In this document: piece by piece, positions 16,285 through 24,224 of the stretch | How the letters are laid out: each line of letters starts with the position of its first letter | Position numbering within the stretch: the stretch's first letter is position 1 | The notes under the pieces: generated by a model | Database searches by the model: none | What the model was told of the DNA's origin: nothing | Seen by the model: the letters and a program-made list of their open reading frames with translations, nothing else | Translations under genes and position numbers: made by a program | Assembly: GCF_018614195.1 (NCBI RefSeq) | Contig: NZ_JAGGOT010000101.1 | Span: 1 to 51,765, forward strand | Direction: 5' to 3' | From: Streptomyces sp. ISL-43 | GTDB taxonomy: Bacteria; Actinomycetota; Actinomycetes; Streptomycetales; Streptomycetaceae | DNA: 51,765 nucleotides

Positions 16285-16860
16285 GTGCATCCAACCCGAA
16301 CCACGACGAAGCTGCTGCTCGGAGTCGCCTGTGCGGTCTCGGCCGTCTCCGGCTGCGTGAATGTGACCCCGGCCCCCATGCGGCCGACGGCCGCTCCCGG
16401 CACCCCGGGGGAGCCGCCCCGGTACGAGCCCCGCGGCGGGCCGGGAGCCACGCCGGTGATCGTCCAGGCGCCCGCCCTGGAGGCGCTCAAGGCGGTGCCG
16501 GGCCGGCCTGCCGGGCCCGCGCCCTCGGCCACCGGGCGGCGGGTCGCCGCGGAGGCCGCGACCCCGGCCGCGCAGCGCGGTACGGCGGACCGCGGCGCCG
16601 GCGGCGGCGCGCAGGGCGCCCCTCCGGTCCCGGACATCCCGGAGCCCCACAAGCCCGGCGAGGCCCGGGGCCACTCCGACGGGCGTCCCGGCGGCCACCG
16701 GCCGCGCCACCCCCGCTCCGAGGAGGCGACGGTGCCCCGCGAGCTGGTGCGGGAGCTGCCGGTGCGGCCGGCCGACGTGTGCGCCCTGGGCCGCCGGCAC
16801 GGGCGCTGGCACGCGGACAGCCCCGAAGCCCGGATCTGCGCGGGCGTCCACGGCGGCTGA
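16285..16860 (+). CDS. Pro/Gly-rich lipoprotein of unknown function
   Basis: From GTG 16285 the product is 191 residues. A basic start and hydrophobic run 'LLLGVACAVSAVSGC' end in a lipobox (Cys about residue 24), so it is predicted to be lipidated and exported. The rest is low-complexity Pro/Ala/Gly/Arg except for a short C-terminal module ('RPADVCALGRRHGRWHADSPEARIC') with two cysteines, a His and two Trp/Arg positions. That tail recurs on Streptomyces secreted proteins in my memory, but I cannot name it. The start has no strong ribosome binding site, so the exact N-terminus is uncertain. Confidence 0.6.
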   Translation: MHPTRTTTKLLLGVACAVSAVSGCVNVTPAPMRPTAAPGTPGEPPRYEPRGGPGATPVIVQAPALEALKAVPGRPAGPAPSATGRRVAAEAATPAAQRGTADRGAGGGAQGAPPVPDIPEPHKPGEARGHSDGRPGGHRPRHPRSEEATVPRELVRELPVRPADVCALGRRHGRWHADSPEARICAGVHGG

Positions 16861-16959
16861 CGCCCGGAGCGGACCGGTCCGGCCCGGAACCCCCAGGCAG
16901 ACCCGTGCGGCCCGCCTCAGCCCGCCTCAGCCCGCTACGGAGCCCTGCCCCGCGTACGG

Positions 16960-17412
16960 CTACGGATGCTGCTCCGGGAACGGCCGGTGCGCCTCGCCCG
17001 GTTCCGCCGTGAGCCGCCGCTCCAGCCGGGCGATGGCGGCCCGTACGCCGTTTCCGTACCCGTCGTCGCCGAGCGCCCCCGTGGCGGCGCGGGCCCGGGC
17101 CAGGTGGATCCGGGCCGCCTCGGGGCGGCGTAGCTTCACGTAGTCGGCGGCCAGGCTCAGGTGCAGCGAGGGGTAGAAGACCCGGACGGCCGGCGGCGGG
17201 CCCGGCCCGTCGGCGGCCGTCAGGGCGCGCAGGTCCCAGGCCAGCTCCTCGGCGGGATCGTCCTGCGCGTCGGCCATGTAGTGCGCGAGCGTGCAGCGGT
17301 GCAGGGAGTCACCCCCTTCGCCGATCTCGGACCAGATCTCGCCGAGCCGGTTGCGGGCCTCTTCGCGGTCTCCGGCGTGCAGCAGGATGACCGCCTGGCC
17401 GATCCTGGTCAT
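16960..17412 (-). CDS. Tetratricopeptide-like helical protein
   Basis: This encodes 150 residues from ATG 17412 (GGAGG 8 bases upstream); a TTG at 17448, also with GGAGG, would add 12 residues. Repeated helix pairs have Ala/Leu spacing like TPR units: 'AVILLHAGDREEARNRLGE' and, later, 'LAADYVKLRRPEAARIHLA'. There are no catalytic motifs. The C-terminus is a short hydrophilic tail. Similar proteins are common in Streptomyces and are thought to mediate protein contacts. It is transcribed toward the convergent lipoprotein gene. Confidence 0.7.
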   Translation of the reverse strand: MTRIGQAVILLHAGDREEARNRLGEIWSEIGEGGDSLHRCTLAHYMADAQDDPAEELAWDLRALTAADGPGPPPAVRVFYPSLHLSLAADYVKLRRPEAARIHLARARAATGALGDDGYGNGVRAAIARLERRLTAEPGEAHRPFPEQHP

Positions 17413-17543
17413 GACGGCGTCCTCCGACGCCTCCTGCTGCTCGGTCAACGCGGCCTCCGTCTAGCTCTGCCAGACCTGCTCCGGTCTGATCGTCACGACG
17501 CTAGCCGCAGCCACCGGCATTGCCGCCTAGGCGCGGTCGGGCA

Positions 17544-18221
17544 TCAGCCCAGGTCCGGGATGCGCCAGTCGATCGGCGCATGGCCCTGGGCGGCGACGGC
17601 CTCGTTGATCTGCGTGAAGGGCCGGGAGCCGAAGAACTTCTTGGCCGACAGCGGGGAGGGGTGTGCGCCCCTGACGACCGCGTGCCGCTCCTCGTCGATC
17701 AGCGGGAGCTTCTTCTGCGCGTACGCCCCCCAGAGGACGAAGACGGCCGGGTCGGGACGCTCGGCGACCGCGCGGATCACCGCGTCCGTGAACCTCTCCC
17801 AGCCCTTGCCCTTGTGCGAGTTGGGCTCGGCCTCCCGGACGGTGAGCACCGCGTTGAGCAGCAGGACGCCCTGCCGGGCCCACGGCATCAGATAGCCGTT
17901 GTCCGGGATGGGGGTGCCCAGCTCGGCCTGCATCTCCTTGTAGATGTTGCGCAGCGAGGGCGGGGTCTTGACACCCGGCTGCACGGAGAAGCACAGGCCG
18001 TGGCCCTGGCCGGCGCCGTGGTACGGGTCCTGGCCGAGGACCAGTACCTTCACCTCGTCGAAGGCCGTGGCCTCGAGCGCGGCGAAGACCTGCTCGCGGG
18101 GCGGGTAGACCGGCCCGTTCGCCCGCTCCTTCTCGACGAACTCGGTGAGTTCCTTGAAGTAGGGCTGCTCCAGCTCCCCGCCGAGGACGGGGAGCCAGGA
18201 CTCGGGCAGCATCTGGGTCAC
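17544..18221 (-). CDS. ung: Uracil-DNA glycosylase, family 1
   Basis: This encodes 225 residues from GTG 18221, chosen because GGAGG lies 8 bases upstream; the frame stays open far upstream through the neighbouring gene as an artefact of base composition. It excises uracil from DNA to start base-excision repair. All key motifs are present: water-activating loop 'GQDPYH' (Asp65, His68), 'LLNAVLT' (Asn123, uracil recognition) and the minor-groove loop 'HPSPLS' (His187). Length is standard for the family. Confidence 0.96.
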   Translation of the reverse strand: MTQMLPESWLPVLGGELEQPYFKELTEFVEKERANGPVYPPREQVFAALEATAFDEVKVLVLGQDPYHGAGQGHGLCFSVQPGVKTPPSLRNIYKEMQAELGTPIPDNGYLMPWARQGVLLLNAVLTVREAEPNSHKGKGWERFTDAVIRAVAERPDPAVFVLWGAYAQKKLPLIDEERHAVVRGAHPSPLSAKKFFGSRPFTQINEAVAAQGHAPIDWRIPDLG

Positions 18222-18367
18222 GGCGACAACCTCCGGTACACGTTCTTCGAGACTTCGCGCCTTCGCGCTCGCGCAACTGCTTCGCGCGACTGCTCCAGAA
18301 CCTACCCGGCGCCACTGACAACGCGGCGGCCGAGTCCGCGGACGGACCCGGCCGGTCACGGCGTCCG

Positions 18368-19957
18368 CTACCAGCTGGTCTTGCGGTACATCTCCCACAG
18401 CTGCATGACGGTCTGCGGGTCGAGCGCCCGCTCGGCGCCCGCGATGTCGTCGCGCGCGGCGACGTACAGCTTGCCCTGCCACAAGGGCAGCAGCCGGACG
18501 TCGTCGGCGAAGATCTGCTGGGCCTTCTCGAACTCGTGGATGCCGGCCGACCGGTCGCCCTCGCGGCGGGACTTGGGCAGGATGACGTTGAGGATCTCGT
18601 TGGACTCGTACGGGGTGCCGACCGCGTTGTCCTTGCCGACGAACGGGGCGATGAAGTTGTCGGGGTCCGGGAAGTCGGGGAACCAGCCGCGGCCGAAGAC
18701 CGGGTACTCGCCCTTCTTGTAGCCCTCCTGGAAGGTCTTCCAGGGCTGGCCGCGCAGGGTGATCTTGAAGAGGCCGCTCTCGTCCAGCTGGCGCTTGAGC
18801 TCGGTGAACTCGTCCGCGGTCGAGGCGCCGTACCGGTCGGTGGTGTACCAGAAGGTCAGCTCCACCGGCTGGGTGATCCCGCCGTCCTTCAGGATCTTCC
18901 TGGCCTTGGCGACGTCGACCTGGCCGTACGTGTCGTAGAAGGGCGTCTTGTGGCCGACGACCCCCTTGGGGACCATCGAGTACAGCGGCTCGGCGGTGCC
19001 CTGGTAGACCTTGGAGACGAGCGCCCCGCGGTCGACGATCTGGGCGATCGCCTGGCGCACGGGGGTCTTGGCGGCCTGCGGGTCCTTGGGGTTGAAGACC
19101 AGGTAGCGGATCTCCGCGCCGACGTTCTCGACGACCTGGACGCCCGCGTTGGTCGACTCGGGGGTCTGCAGGTCCTTGATCTCCGGGGCCGACAGGCCTC
19201 GGTACGTCGCGTCGATCTCCTTGGCCTTGAGCGCCGCGATCATCTTCTTGGAGTCCGCGTAGTACCGGATCGTCACGCCGCTGTTGCGGCGGTTGGCGAA
19301 GCCGGTGTAGCTGCCGTTGCGGTCCAGGACCGCTTCGCCGCCCTCTTTGTAGGACTCGAGGGTGTACGGGCCGGAGCCGGTGATCCCGGAGCCCTCGCGC
19401 AGCTTGTCGGCCGGGTACTCCTTCGGTGCGACCAGGGAGGCGGCCGGCGAGCCGAGCACGAAGGGGAACGTGGCGTCCGGGGTGTTCAGGTGGAAGACCA
19501 CCGTCTGCGCGTCCGGCGTCTCGATCTTGTCCAGGCTGCCGAAGAGGGCCTTGGGGCCGGCCGGGGCGTCGATGGTCTTGATCCGGTCGAGGGAGTGCTT
19601 GACGGCCTTCGCGTCGAGCGTCTCGCCGTTGGAGAACTTCAGGCCCTTCTTCAGGATGCAGCGGTACGACTCGTTCCCGGAATCCGTGAACTCGCAGCTG
19701 TGGGCGGCGTCCGGCTGGGGCTTGGTGGCGCCCGTGGGGAAGGCCAGAAGGGTCTGGTAGACGTTCCGGTACAGCTCCCAGGAACCGTCCCAGGCCGCGG
19801 CTGGATCGAGGGTGGTGGGTGCGCTCGTCGTTCCGACGACAATCCGCTGTGAGCCGTCGCCGCCGTCGTCCGAGAACAGGCCGCATCCGGAGAGCAGGGA
19901 TATGGACGCAAGGGCCGCAGTGATCTGCAGGCATCTGGTCCGGTTGAACACGTGCAC
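18368..19957 (-). CDS. ABC transporter substrate-binding lipoprotein (SBP_bac_5, peptide type)
   Basis: This encodes 529 residues. The signal peptide ends in the lipobox 'LLSGC' (Cys25). The mature part is a family-5 solute-binding protein: 'TTSAPTTLDPAAAWDG' near the start, 'GLKFSNGETLDAKAVKHSL' (the family signature around W/F-x-F-S-D/N-G) and 'VRQAIAQIVDRGALV' in the C-lobe. Homologues bind oligopeptides, nickel or sugars. No permease or ATPase genes are adjacent, so it is an orphan or partner to a distant transporter. Upstream are a promoter-like pair (19985-20012) and a 22-bp palindrome (20038-20059). Confidence 0.9.
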   Translation of the reverse strand: MHVFNRTRCLQITAALASISLLSGCGLFSDDGGDGSQRIVVGTTSAPTTLDPAAAWDGSWELYRNVYQTLLAFPTGATKPQPDAAHSCEFTDSGNESYRCILKKGLKFSNGETLDAKAVKHSLDRIKTIDAPAGPKALFGSLDKIETPDAQTVVFHLNTPDATFPFVLGSPAASLVAPKEYPADKLREGSGITGSGPYTLESYKEGGEAVLDRNGSYTGFANRRNSGVTIRYYADSKKMIAALKAKEIDATYRGLSAPEIKDLQTPESTNAGVQVVENVGAEIRYLVFNPKDPQAAKTPVRQAIAQIVDRGALVSKVYQGTAEPLYSMVPKGVVGHKTPFYDTYGQVDVAKARKILKDGGITQPVELTFWYTTDRYGASTADEFTELKRQLDESGLFKITLRGQPWKTFQEGYKKGEYPVFGRGWFPDFPDPDNFIAPFVGKDNAVGTPYESNEILNVILPKSRREGDRSAGIHEFEKAQQIFADDVRLLPLWQGKLYVAARDDIAGAERALDPQTVMQLWEMYRKTSW

Positions 19958-19984
19958 GCTCCTCGATCAGCCAGGGGTGCGGCA

Positions 19985-20012
19985 GACCCTACCGCAGTGC
20001 CTCACAAATCCA
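19985..20012 (-). promoter_or_regulatory. Promoter-like boxes for the binding-protein gene
   Basis: On the minus strand TTGGAT (20007-20012) and TAGGGT (19985-19990) are 16 bases apart, close to the principal sigma-factor pattern of Streptomyces. The -10 box lies 27 bases before the GTG/ATG region at 19957. Confidence 0.5.
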
Positions 20013-20037
20013 ATGGGTAGGTTTCGTGTGGCACTTG

Positions 20038-20059
20038 ACCGAATACGTGCATATTCGGT
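20038..20059. promoter_or_regulatory. 22-bp palindrome, candidate operator
   Basis: Arms ACCGAATA (20038-20045) and TATTCGGT (20052-20059) are exact inverted repeats around a 6-base centre. The site is about 26 bp upstream of the -35-like box of the binding-protein gene, a location typical of an activator site. Confidence 0.5.
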
Positions 20060-20060
20060 A

Positions 20061-20091
20061 CGCATTTGCCCCCTCTCAGGAGGCAAATGCG
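20061..20091 (-). terminator. Hairpin terminator of the SDR operon
   Basis: Arms CGCATTTGCCCCC (20061-20073) and GGAGGCAAATGCG (20079-20091) pair over 12 of 13 positions. It lies 12 bases after the stop of the upstream minus-strand gene at 20104. Confidence 0.7.
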
Positions 20092-20103
20092 TCCGATTAT
20101 CGG

Positions 20104-20886
20104 TCAGTGCACCCCGGCATTGAGGAACATTCCCCCGTCGACGACGAGAGTTTGTCCGGTGATCCATTCCGCTTGTGCAGATGTGAGGAATGCCGCAGCC
20201 CCGCCGATGTCCTCCGGGACTCCGAGGCGGCCCAGCGGATACGCCGCCGCGGCCTCCTGCTCCCGGCCCTCGTAGAGGGCCTGCGCGAACTTGGTCTTCA
20301 CCACGGCGGGCGCGATCGCGTTGACCCGCACGCCCGGCGCCATCTCGTGGGCGAGCTGGAGGGTCAGGTTGACCATGGCCGCCTTGCTCATCCCGTACGC
20401 CCCGATGAAGGGCGAGGCCGAGACGCCGGCGATCGAGGCGATGTTGACGATGGCCCCGCCGTTCTCCTTCTGCCAGGCGTGCCAGGTGCGCTGGGCGAAG
20501 CCGAGCGCGGAGATCACGTTGGTCTCGAATACCTTGCGGGCGACCCCGAGGTCCAGATCCGCGATCGGCCCGAAGACCGGATTGGTCCCCGCGTTGTTGA
20601 TCAGGAAGTCGACGCGGCCGAAGGCCTCCATCGTCCGCTCCACGGCGACGGCCTGGTGGGCCTCGTCGTGCGCCTTGCCCGCGACCCCGATCACCCGGTC
20701 CGCGCCGAGCCGCTCGACGGCCTCCTTGAGGGCCTCCTCGTTGCGCCCGGTGATACAGAGCCGGTCGCCGCGCGCCACCAGCGCCTCGGCGATCCCGTAG
20801 CCGATCCCCCGGCTCGCGCCGGTGATCAGCGCGACCTTGCCGCTGTCCGCGCCGCCGCGTGCGGCCTCGTACGCCTCGTCACTCAT
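20104..20886 (-). CDS. Short-chain dehydrogenase/reductase (FabG-like)
   Basis: This encodes 260 residues from ATG 20886. Cofactor loop 'TGASRGIG' (about 22-29), 'NNAG', catalytic Ser in 'NIASIAG' and Tyr-x-x-x-Lys in 'YGMSK' define a classical SDR. The C-terminal 'QTLVVDGGMFLN' closes the fold. In Streptomyces such pairs are annotated as 3-oxoacyl-ACP reductases, but substrate cannot be told from sequence. It lies 21 bp after the next SDR gene and is the second gene of the operon, which ends at the hairpin at 20061-20091. Confidence 0.88.
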   Translation of the reverse strand: MSDEAYEAARGGADSGKVALITGASRGIGYGIAEALVARGDRLCITGRNEEALKEAVERLGADRVIGVAGKAHDEAHQAVAVERTMEAFGRVDFLINNAGTNPVFGPIADLDLGVARKVFETNVISALGFAQRTWHAWQKENGGAIVNIASIAGVSASPFIGAYGMSKAAMVNLTLQLAHEMAPGVRVNAIAPAVVKTKFAQALYEGREQEAAAAYPLGRLGVPEDIGGAAAFLTSAQAEWITGQTLVVDGGMFLNAGVH

Positions 20887-20907
20887 GATCGTGCACCCTG
20901 CCTCTCG

Positions 20908-21669
20908 TCAGTTGAGCGGGCCGCCGGCCACGTACATGACCTGGCCCGAGACGAAGCCGGCGGCCTCGCCCGTGAAGAACGCGATGGCGTTGGCGACGTC
21001 GTCCGGGCGGCCGACGCGCGCCACCGGGATCTGAGTGGCGGCCGCGGCCTGGAAGTCCTCGAAGCCCATGCCCACGCGGGCGGCCGTCTGGGCGGTCATC
21101 TCGGTGGCGATGAAGCCGGGGGCGACGGCGTTCGCGGTGACGCCGAACTTGCCGAGCTCGATGGCCAGCGTCTTGGTGAGGCCCTGCAGGCCGGCCTTGG
21201 CCGCCGAGTAGTTGGCCTGGCCGCGGTTGCCCAGCGCGGAGCTGCTGGAGAGGTTCACGATGCGGCCGAACTTGGCCTCCACCATGTACTTCTGGCAGGC
21301 CTTCGACATCAGGAACGCACCGCGCAGGTGCACGTTCATGACGGTGTCCCAGTCGTTCTCGCTCATCTTGAAGAGGAGGTTGTCCCGGAGCACACCCGCG
21401 TTGTTGACCAGGACGGTCGGGGCGCCGAGCAGGCTCGCGACGCGCTCGACGGCCGCCTCCACCTGTGCGGCGTCGGAGACGTCGCAGCCGATCGCCACGG
21501 CCTTGCCGCCGGCCGCCGTGATCGTCTCCACGGTGTCCTTGCAGGCCGCCTCGTCCAGGTCGAGTACGGCGACCGCCCGGCCCTCGGCGGCCAGGCGTAC
21601 GGCGGTGGCCGCGCCGATGCCCCGGGCCGCCCCGGTGACGATCGCGACGCGCTGCTCGGTGGTGGACAT
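20908..21669 (-). CDS. fabG: 3-oxoacyl-ACP reductase-like SDR
   Basis: This encodes 253 residues from ATG 21669, with GAAGGAGAT upstream. The NADP loop 'VTGAARGIGAAT', 'LVNNAGVLRDNLLFKM', catalytic Ser ('NLSSSSALG'), Tyr-Lys ('YSAAKAG') and 'PGFIATEMT' closely follow FabG, and the DNLLFKM phrase is characteristic of beta-ketoacyl-ACP reductases. It reduces 3-ketoacyl thioesters with NAD(P)H. First gene of a two-SDR operon with a textbook promoter at 21749-21777. The dedicated fatty-acid-synthesis fabG lies elsewhere in Streptomyces, so this is probably a degradation or secondary-metabolism paralogue. Confidence 0.88.
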   Translation of the reverse strand: MSTTEQRVAIVTGAARGIGAATAVRLAAEGRAVAVLDLDEAACKDTVETITAAGGKAVAIGCDVSDAAQVEAAVERVASLLGAPTVLVNNAGVLRDNLLFKMSENDWDTVMNVHLRGAFLMSKACQKYMVEAKFGRIVNLSSSSALGNRGQANYSAAKAGLQGLTKTLAIELGKFGVTANAVAPGFIATEMTAQTAARVGMGFEDFQAAAATQIPVARVGRPDDVANAIAFFTGEAAGFVSGQVMYVAGGPLN

Positions 21670-21716
21670 GCTGGATCTCCTTCGCCCTTGTGGTGGCCGA
21701 AAACGGTTCCCATAGG

Positions 21717-21777
21717 TGAGCAACCGCTTAGTAGCTTCGGCTGAGGAGACGCTAGGAGCCCTGGCACCCGGTGTCAA
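21717..21777 (-). promoter_or_regulatory. fabG-operon promoter with downstream operator-like repeat
   Basis: The minus strand has TTGACA (21772-21777), a 17-base spacer and TAGCGT (21749-21754), a near-consensus principal promoter. About 20 bases further on, TGAGC-AACC-GCTTA (21717-21730 on the plus strand) is an imperfect palindrome of the kind bound by TetR-family regulators of acyl-CoA metabolism. It would lie inside the transcript start region and block elongation or initiation. Confidence 0.6.
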
Positions 21778-21821
21778 CGCCACCAGGTTCCAGGGCTCCC
21801 AAGGCACCGCCGATCAGCGGC

Positions 21822-22205
21822 TCAGCGGACCAGCAGGTCGAGCAGCCGTTCCACTTCGGCGGCCGGGTCGGCCGTCAGTCCGGTGTGCACCGGACCGGGC
21901 TGCACCACCGTGCTGCGCGGCGCGATCAGCCACCGGAAGCGCCGGCCCGCGTCGTCGCCGGCCGCCTGGCCCGCCCGCTCGCCGCCGCTGCACACGCCCT
22001 CGACACCGCGCAGGGCGGCCCGTACCCCGGCCACGTCGGCCTTCGGGTCCAGGGCCAGGAGCTTGGCCTCGTCGAGGTGGGTGCGCGCGGCCACGTAGGA
22101 ATGCGCCCGGCAGTAGACGATCACGCCGGCGTTGAAACACTCGCCGCGCTCCATCCGGGGCACCACACGCACCAGCGCGTACTCGAACACGTCCCGCTTG
22201 GTCAC
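21822..22205 (-). CDS. DUF3037 family protein
   Basis: This encodes 127 residues from GTG 22205. The family opening 'FEYALVRVVPRMERGECFNAG' (aromatic start, R-x-E-x-x-N-x-G) is clear, followed by 'VIVYCR'. Function is unknown. The start GTG overlaps the stop TGA of the HipA-like gene as GTGA, so the two are translationally coupled. DUF3037 proteins are repeatedly found next to HipA-like kinases, which suggests one functional unit. Confidence 0.85.
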   Translation of the reverse strand: MTKRDVFEYALVRVVPRMERGECFNAGVIVYCRAHSYVAARTHLDEAKLLALDPKADVAGVRAALRGVEGVCSGGERAGQAAGDDAGRRFRWLIAPRSTVVQPGPVHTGLTADPAAEVERLLDLLVR

Positions 22206-23047
22206 TCGCTGTCGCTCTTCATCTTCCGGGGCCGGGGGTCGAGGCGGTCGGCGAGCCAGCCGGGCGGACCCGACCGGGCCTTCACCTCGGCCTCCATCGT
22301 GATCCTCTCGTGGATCGTGGCCGCGCGCGGCAGCAGGGCCTCCACGTAGGCGCGGCGCAGCGCGTCGGTGGAGTCGAAGCCGGGCTCGTCGACCAGCCAC
22401 TCGTCGGGCACGTCGGCCGCGACCTCGGTGAGCAGCTCCTCGGTGACCAGCGGTGCCAGCTCGGCGGCCGCCCGGGCGATGTCCGGGCCGACCGGGGCCA
22501 GGACGTGGTCCGAGGCGTTGTAGGGCTTGGCGGCGGCACTCTCGGCGGTGGGCCAGTTGTGGTGCCAGATCATGGTGGCGCCGTGGTCGATGAGCCAGGC
22601 GTCCCCGTGCCAGACCAGCATGTTGGGATTGCGCCAGGACCGGTCGACGTTGTTGATCAGGGCGTCGAACCAGACCACGCGCCCCGCCTCCACGGGATCC
22701 ACCTGGTACGCGAGCGGGTCGAAGCCGATCGAGCCGGGGAGGTAGTCCATCCCGAGGTTCAGCCCGCCGCTGGCCTTGAGCAGCTCCTGGACCTCCTGGT
22801 CGGGCTCGCCGAGCCCGATGACGGGGTCGAGCTGCATCTGCACCAGCCGCGGGACGCGCAGTCCCAGCCGCTGGGCCAGGAGGCCGCAGATGACTTCGGC
22901 GACCAGGGTCTTGCGGCCCTGGCCGGCTCCGGTGAATTTCATGACGTAGGTCCCGAGGTCGTCGGCCTCGACGATCCCCGGGAGCGAGCCGCCCTCACGC
23001 AGGGGCGTGACGTAGCGGGTCGCGATCACTTCGGACAGCATTCGCAC
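22202..23047 (-). CDS. HipA-like kinase-fold protein
   Basis: This encodes 281 residues from GTG 23047 (ATG 23041 also possible). Kinase-like landmarks are Lys37 in 'YVMKFTG', the catalytic-loop-like 'NNVDRSWRNPNML' (Asp135, Asn140, Asn142) and 'WLIDHGATM' (Asp154, in place of the DFG Asp). The protein is shorter than E. coli HipA (440) and lacks its N-terminal subdomain. HipA phosphorylates glutamyl-tRNA synthetase; the target here is unknown. The usual HipB-type antitoxin is absent, and the coupled partner is DUF3037. No ribosome binding site is obvious. Confidence 0.82.
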   Translation of the reverse strand: MRMLSEVIATRYVTPLREGGSLPGIVEADDLGTYVMKFTGAGQGRKTLVAEVICGLLAQRLGLRVPRLVQMQLDPVIGLGEPDQEVQELLKASGGLNLGMDYLPGSIGFDPLAYQVDPVEAGRVVWFDALINNVDRSWRNPNMLVWHGDAWLIDHGATMIWHHNWPTAESAAAKPYNASDHVLAPVGPDIARAAAELAPLVTEELLTEVAADVPDEWLVDEPGFDSTDALRRAYVEALLPRAATIHERITMEAEVKARSGPPGWLADRLDPRPRKMKSDSE

Positions 23048-23059
23048 AGGTTACGGGGG

Positions 23060-23674
23060 TCAGTGCGCGGGAGCCCACTGAGTAATGAGCGCTTCGGCCG
23101 TGGTGATGGCCGCGACCAGGGAGAGGGAGTTGCGGATCACCTCGGCGGTGCACGCGGCGGGCACCCCGGCGATGGCGTCGGCGGGGACCACGACCCGGTA
23201 GCCGAGGTTCACGGCGTCGAAGACGGTGTTCGGGATCGCGATGTTCGAGGAGACCCCGGTGACGACGAGCGTGCGGATGCCGAGGTTGCGCAGGAGGGCG
23301 TCCAGGTCGGTTCCGGCCATCGGGGAGAGCCCGTGCAGCCGGCGCACCACCAGGTCCTGTTCGGCGACGGTGATGGGGGCGGCGACCTCGACGGCCGGGC
23401 TGCCGGTCAGCTGGCGCACCGGAAGCTTCCCCGCGGCCCGGAACAGCCGCGCGTTGGTGTTGGCCCCGAGCCCGTCCGGCCGCCGCTCGGCGACCGCGTG
23501 CAGCACCTGTACCCCGGCCCCGCGCGCGGCCTCGACGAGCGCGGCGACCCGGTCCAGCATTCCGGAGTCCCGGGCCTCCTTGGCGAGTTCCGGCAGGGCG
23601 CTCTCCTCGCCGACGACACCGCTCTGGCACTCGACGGTGAGCAGTGCGGTGGTGGCGGGATCGAGTTCGGCCAT
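23060..23674 (-). CDS. Isochorismatase-like protein lacking the catalytic residues
   Basis: This encodes 204 residues from ATG 23674. The fold of the cysteine-hydrolase superfamily is evident ('TALLTVECQSGVV', 'GTDLDALLRNLGIRTLVVTGV', 'TVFDAVNLGYRVVVPADAIAG'). The triad is not kept: the first Asp is Glu15, the expected Lys position reads Arg (111/112), and the Cys position in 'GVSSNIAIPNT' is Ala146. It is therefore probably not a hydrolase of the usual kind, perhaps a binding protein or an enzyme with another mechanism. It lies 12 bp upstream of the HipA-like start, in the same direction, so the three genes may be one operon. Confidence 0.8.
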   Translation of the reverse strand: MAELDPATTALLTVECQSGVVGEESALPELAKEARDSGMLDRVAALVEAARGAGVQVLHAVAERRPDGLGANTNARLFRAAGKLPVRQLTGSPAVEVAAPITVAEQDLVVRRLHGLSPMAGTDLDALLRNLGIRTLVVTGVSSNIAIPNTVFDAVNLGYRVVVPADAIAGVPAACTAEVIRNSLSLVAAITTAEALITQWAPAH

Positions 23675-23714
23675 GGCTCCCCCTGGCGTGGCGACGGAAG
23701 AGCACGCATGATTC

Positions 23715-23729
23715 CTGACACACAGTCAG
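23715..23729. promoter_or_regulatory. CTGAC-N5-GTCAG palindrome
   Basis: Exact 5-bp arms flank ACACA in the 76-bp divergent gap between the isochorismatase-like gene and the split-barrel gene at 23751. A second site with the same half-sites and spacing occurs at 30518-30532. Confidence 0.4.
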
Positions 23730-23750
23730 ATGTGAAGGGGCGCGGAACGG

Positions 23751-24224
23751 ATGGACGAGACACGCGTGGACAAGGCGCAGCGGCGGGGCCGCCGCATCAT
23801 GATGACCGACGGGGAAGTGGACCTCTTCCTGCGCGAGCAGCGCACCTGCCGGGTGGCCACGGTCTCCCCCGACGGGCGCCCGCATGTGGGCGCCCTCTGG
23901 TTCGCCTGGGACGGCACCTCGCTGTGGCTGTACTCGATCACCCGCAGCCGACGGTGGTCCGACCTGCGCGAGGACCCCCGGATCTCGGTGGTCGTGGACG
24001 CGGGCGAGGCCTACGACGAACTGCGTGGGGTGGAGCTGTCCGGCAACGCCGTCTTCGTCGGCGAGGCCCCGCGTACGGGCGAGCCGTGCGAGGAGCTGGC
24101 GGAGGCGGAGCGGATCTTCCCCGTCAAGAACTTCGGCATCCCGGAGATGCCGCACGACGGGCGGCACGCCTGGATCCGGCTGACACCGGAGTCGATCGTG
24201 TCGTGGGACTTCCGGAAGCTCTAG
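23751..24224 (+). CDS. Pyridoxamine-5'-phosphate-oxidase-like split-barrel protein
   Basis: This encodes 157 residues from ATG 23751. Split-barrel features are 'TCRVATVSPDGRPHVGALWF' (the first two strands with the Gly-Pro/Arg turn that binds the flavin phosphate), 'LWLYSITRSRRWSDL' and 'RISVVVDAG'. In actinobacteria this compact form usually binds F420 or FMN and reduces small molecules. It converges on the LysR gene with a 4-bp end overlap, so expression is likely separate from it. Confidence 0.85.
   Translation: MDETRVDKAQRRGRRIMMTDGEVDLFLREQRTCRVATVSPDGRPHVGALWFAWDGTSLWLYSITRSRRWSDLREDPRISVVVDAGEAYDELRGVELSGNAVFVGEAPRTGEPCEELAEAERIFPVKNFGIPEMPHDGRHAWIRLTPESIVSWDFRKL

Noticed and set aside
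16871..16880. GGACCGGTCC palindrome after the lipoprotein gene
   Set aside because: Too short and GC-rich to distinguish from chance in this genome.
18222..19934. Upstream extension of the ung frame across the binding-protein gene
   Set aside because: Arg/Pro-rich nonsense translation; a clear ribosome binding site is at GTG 18221.
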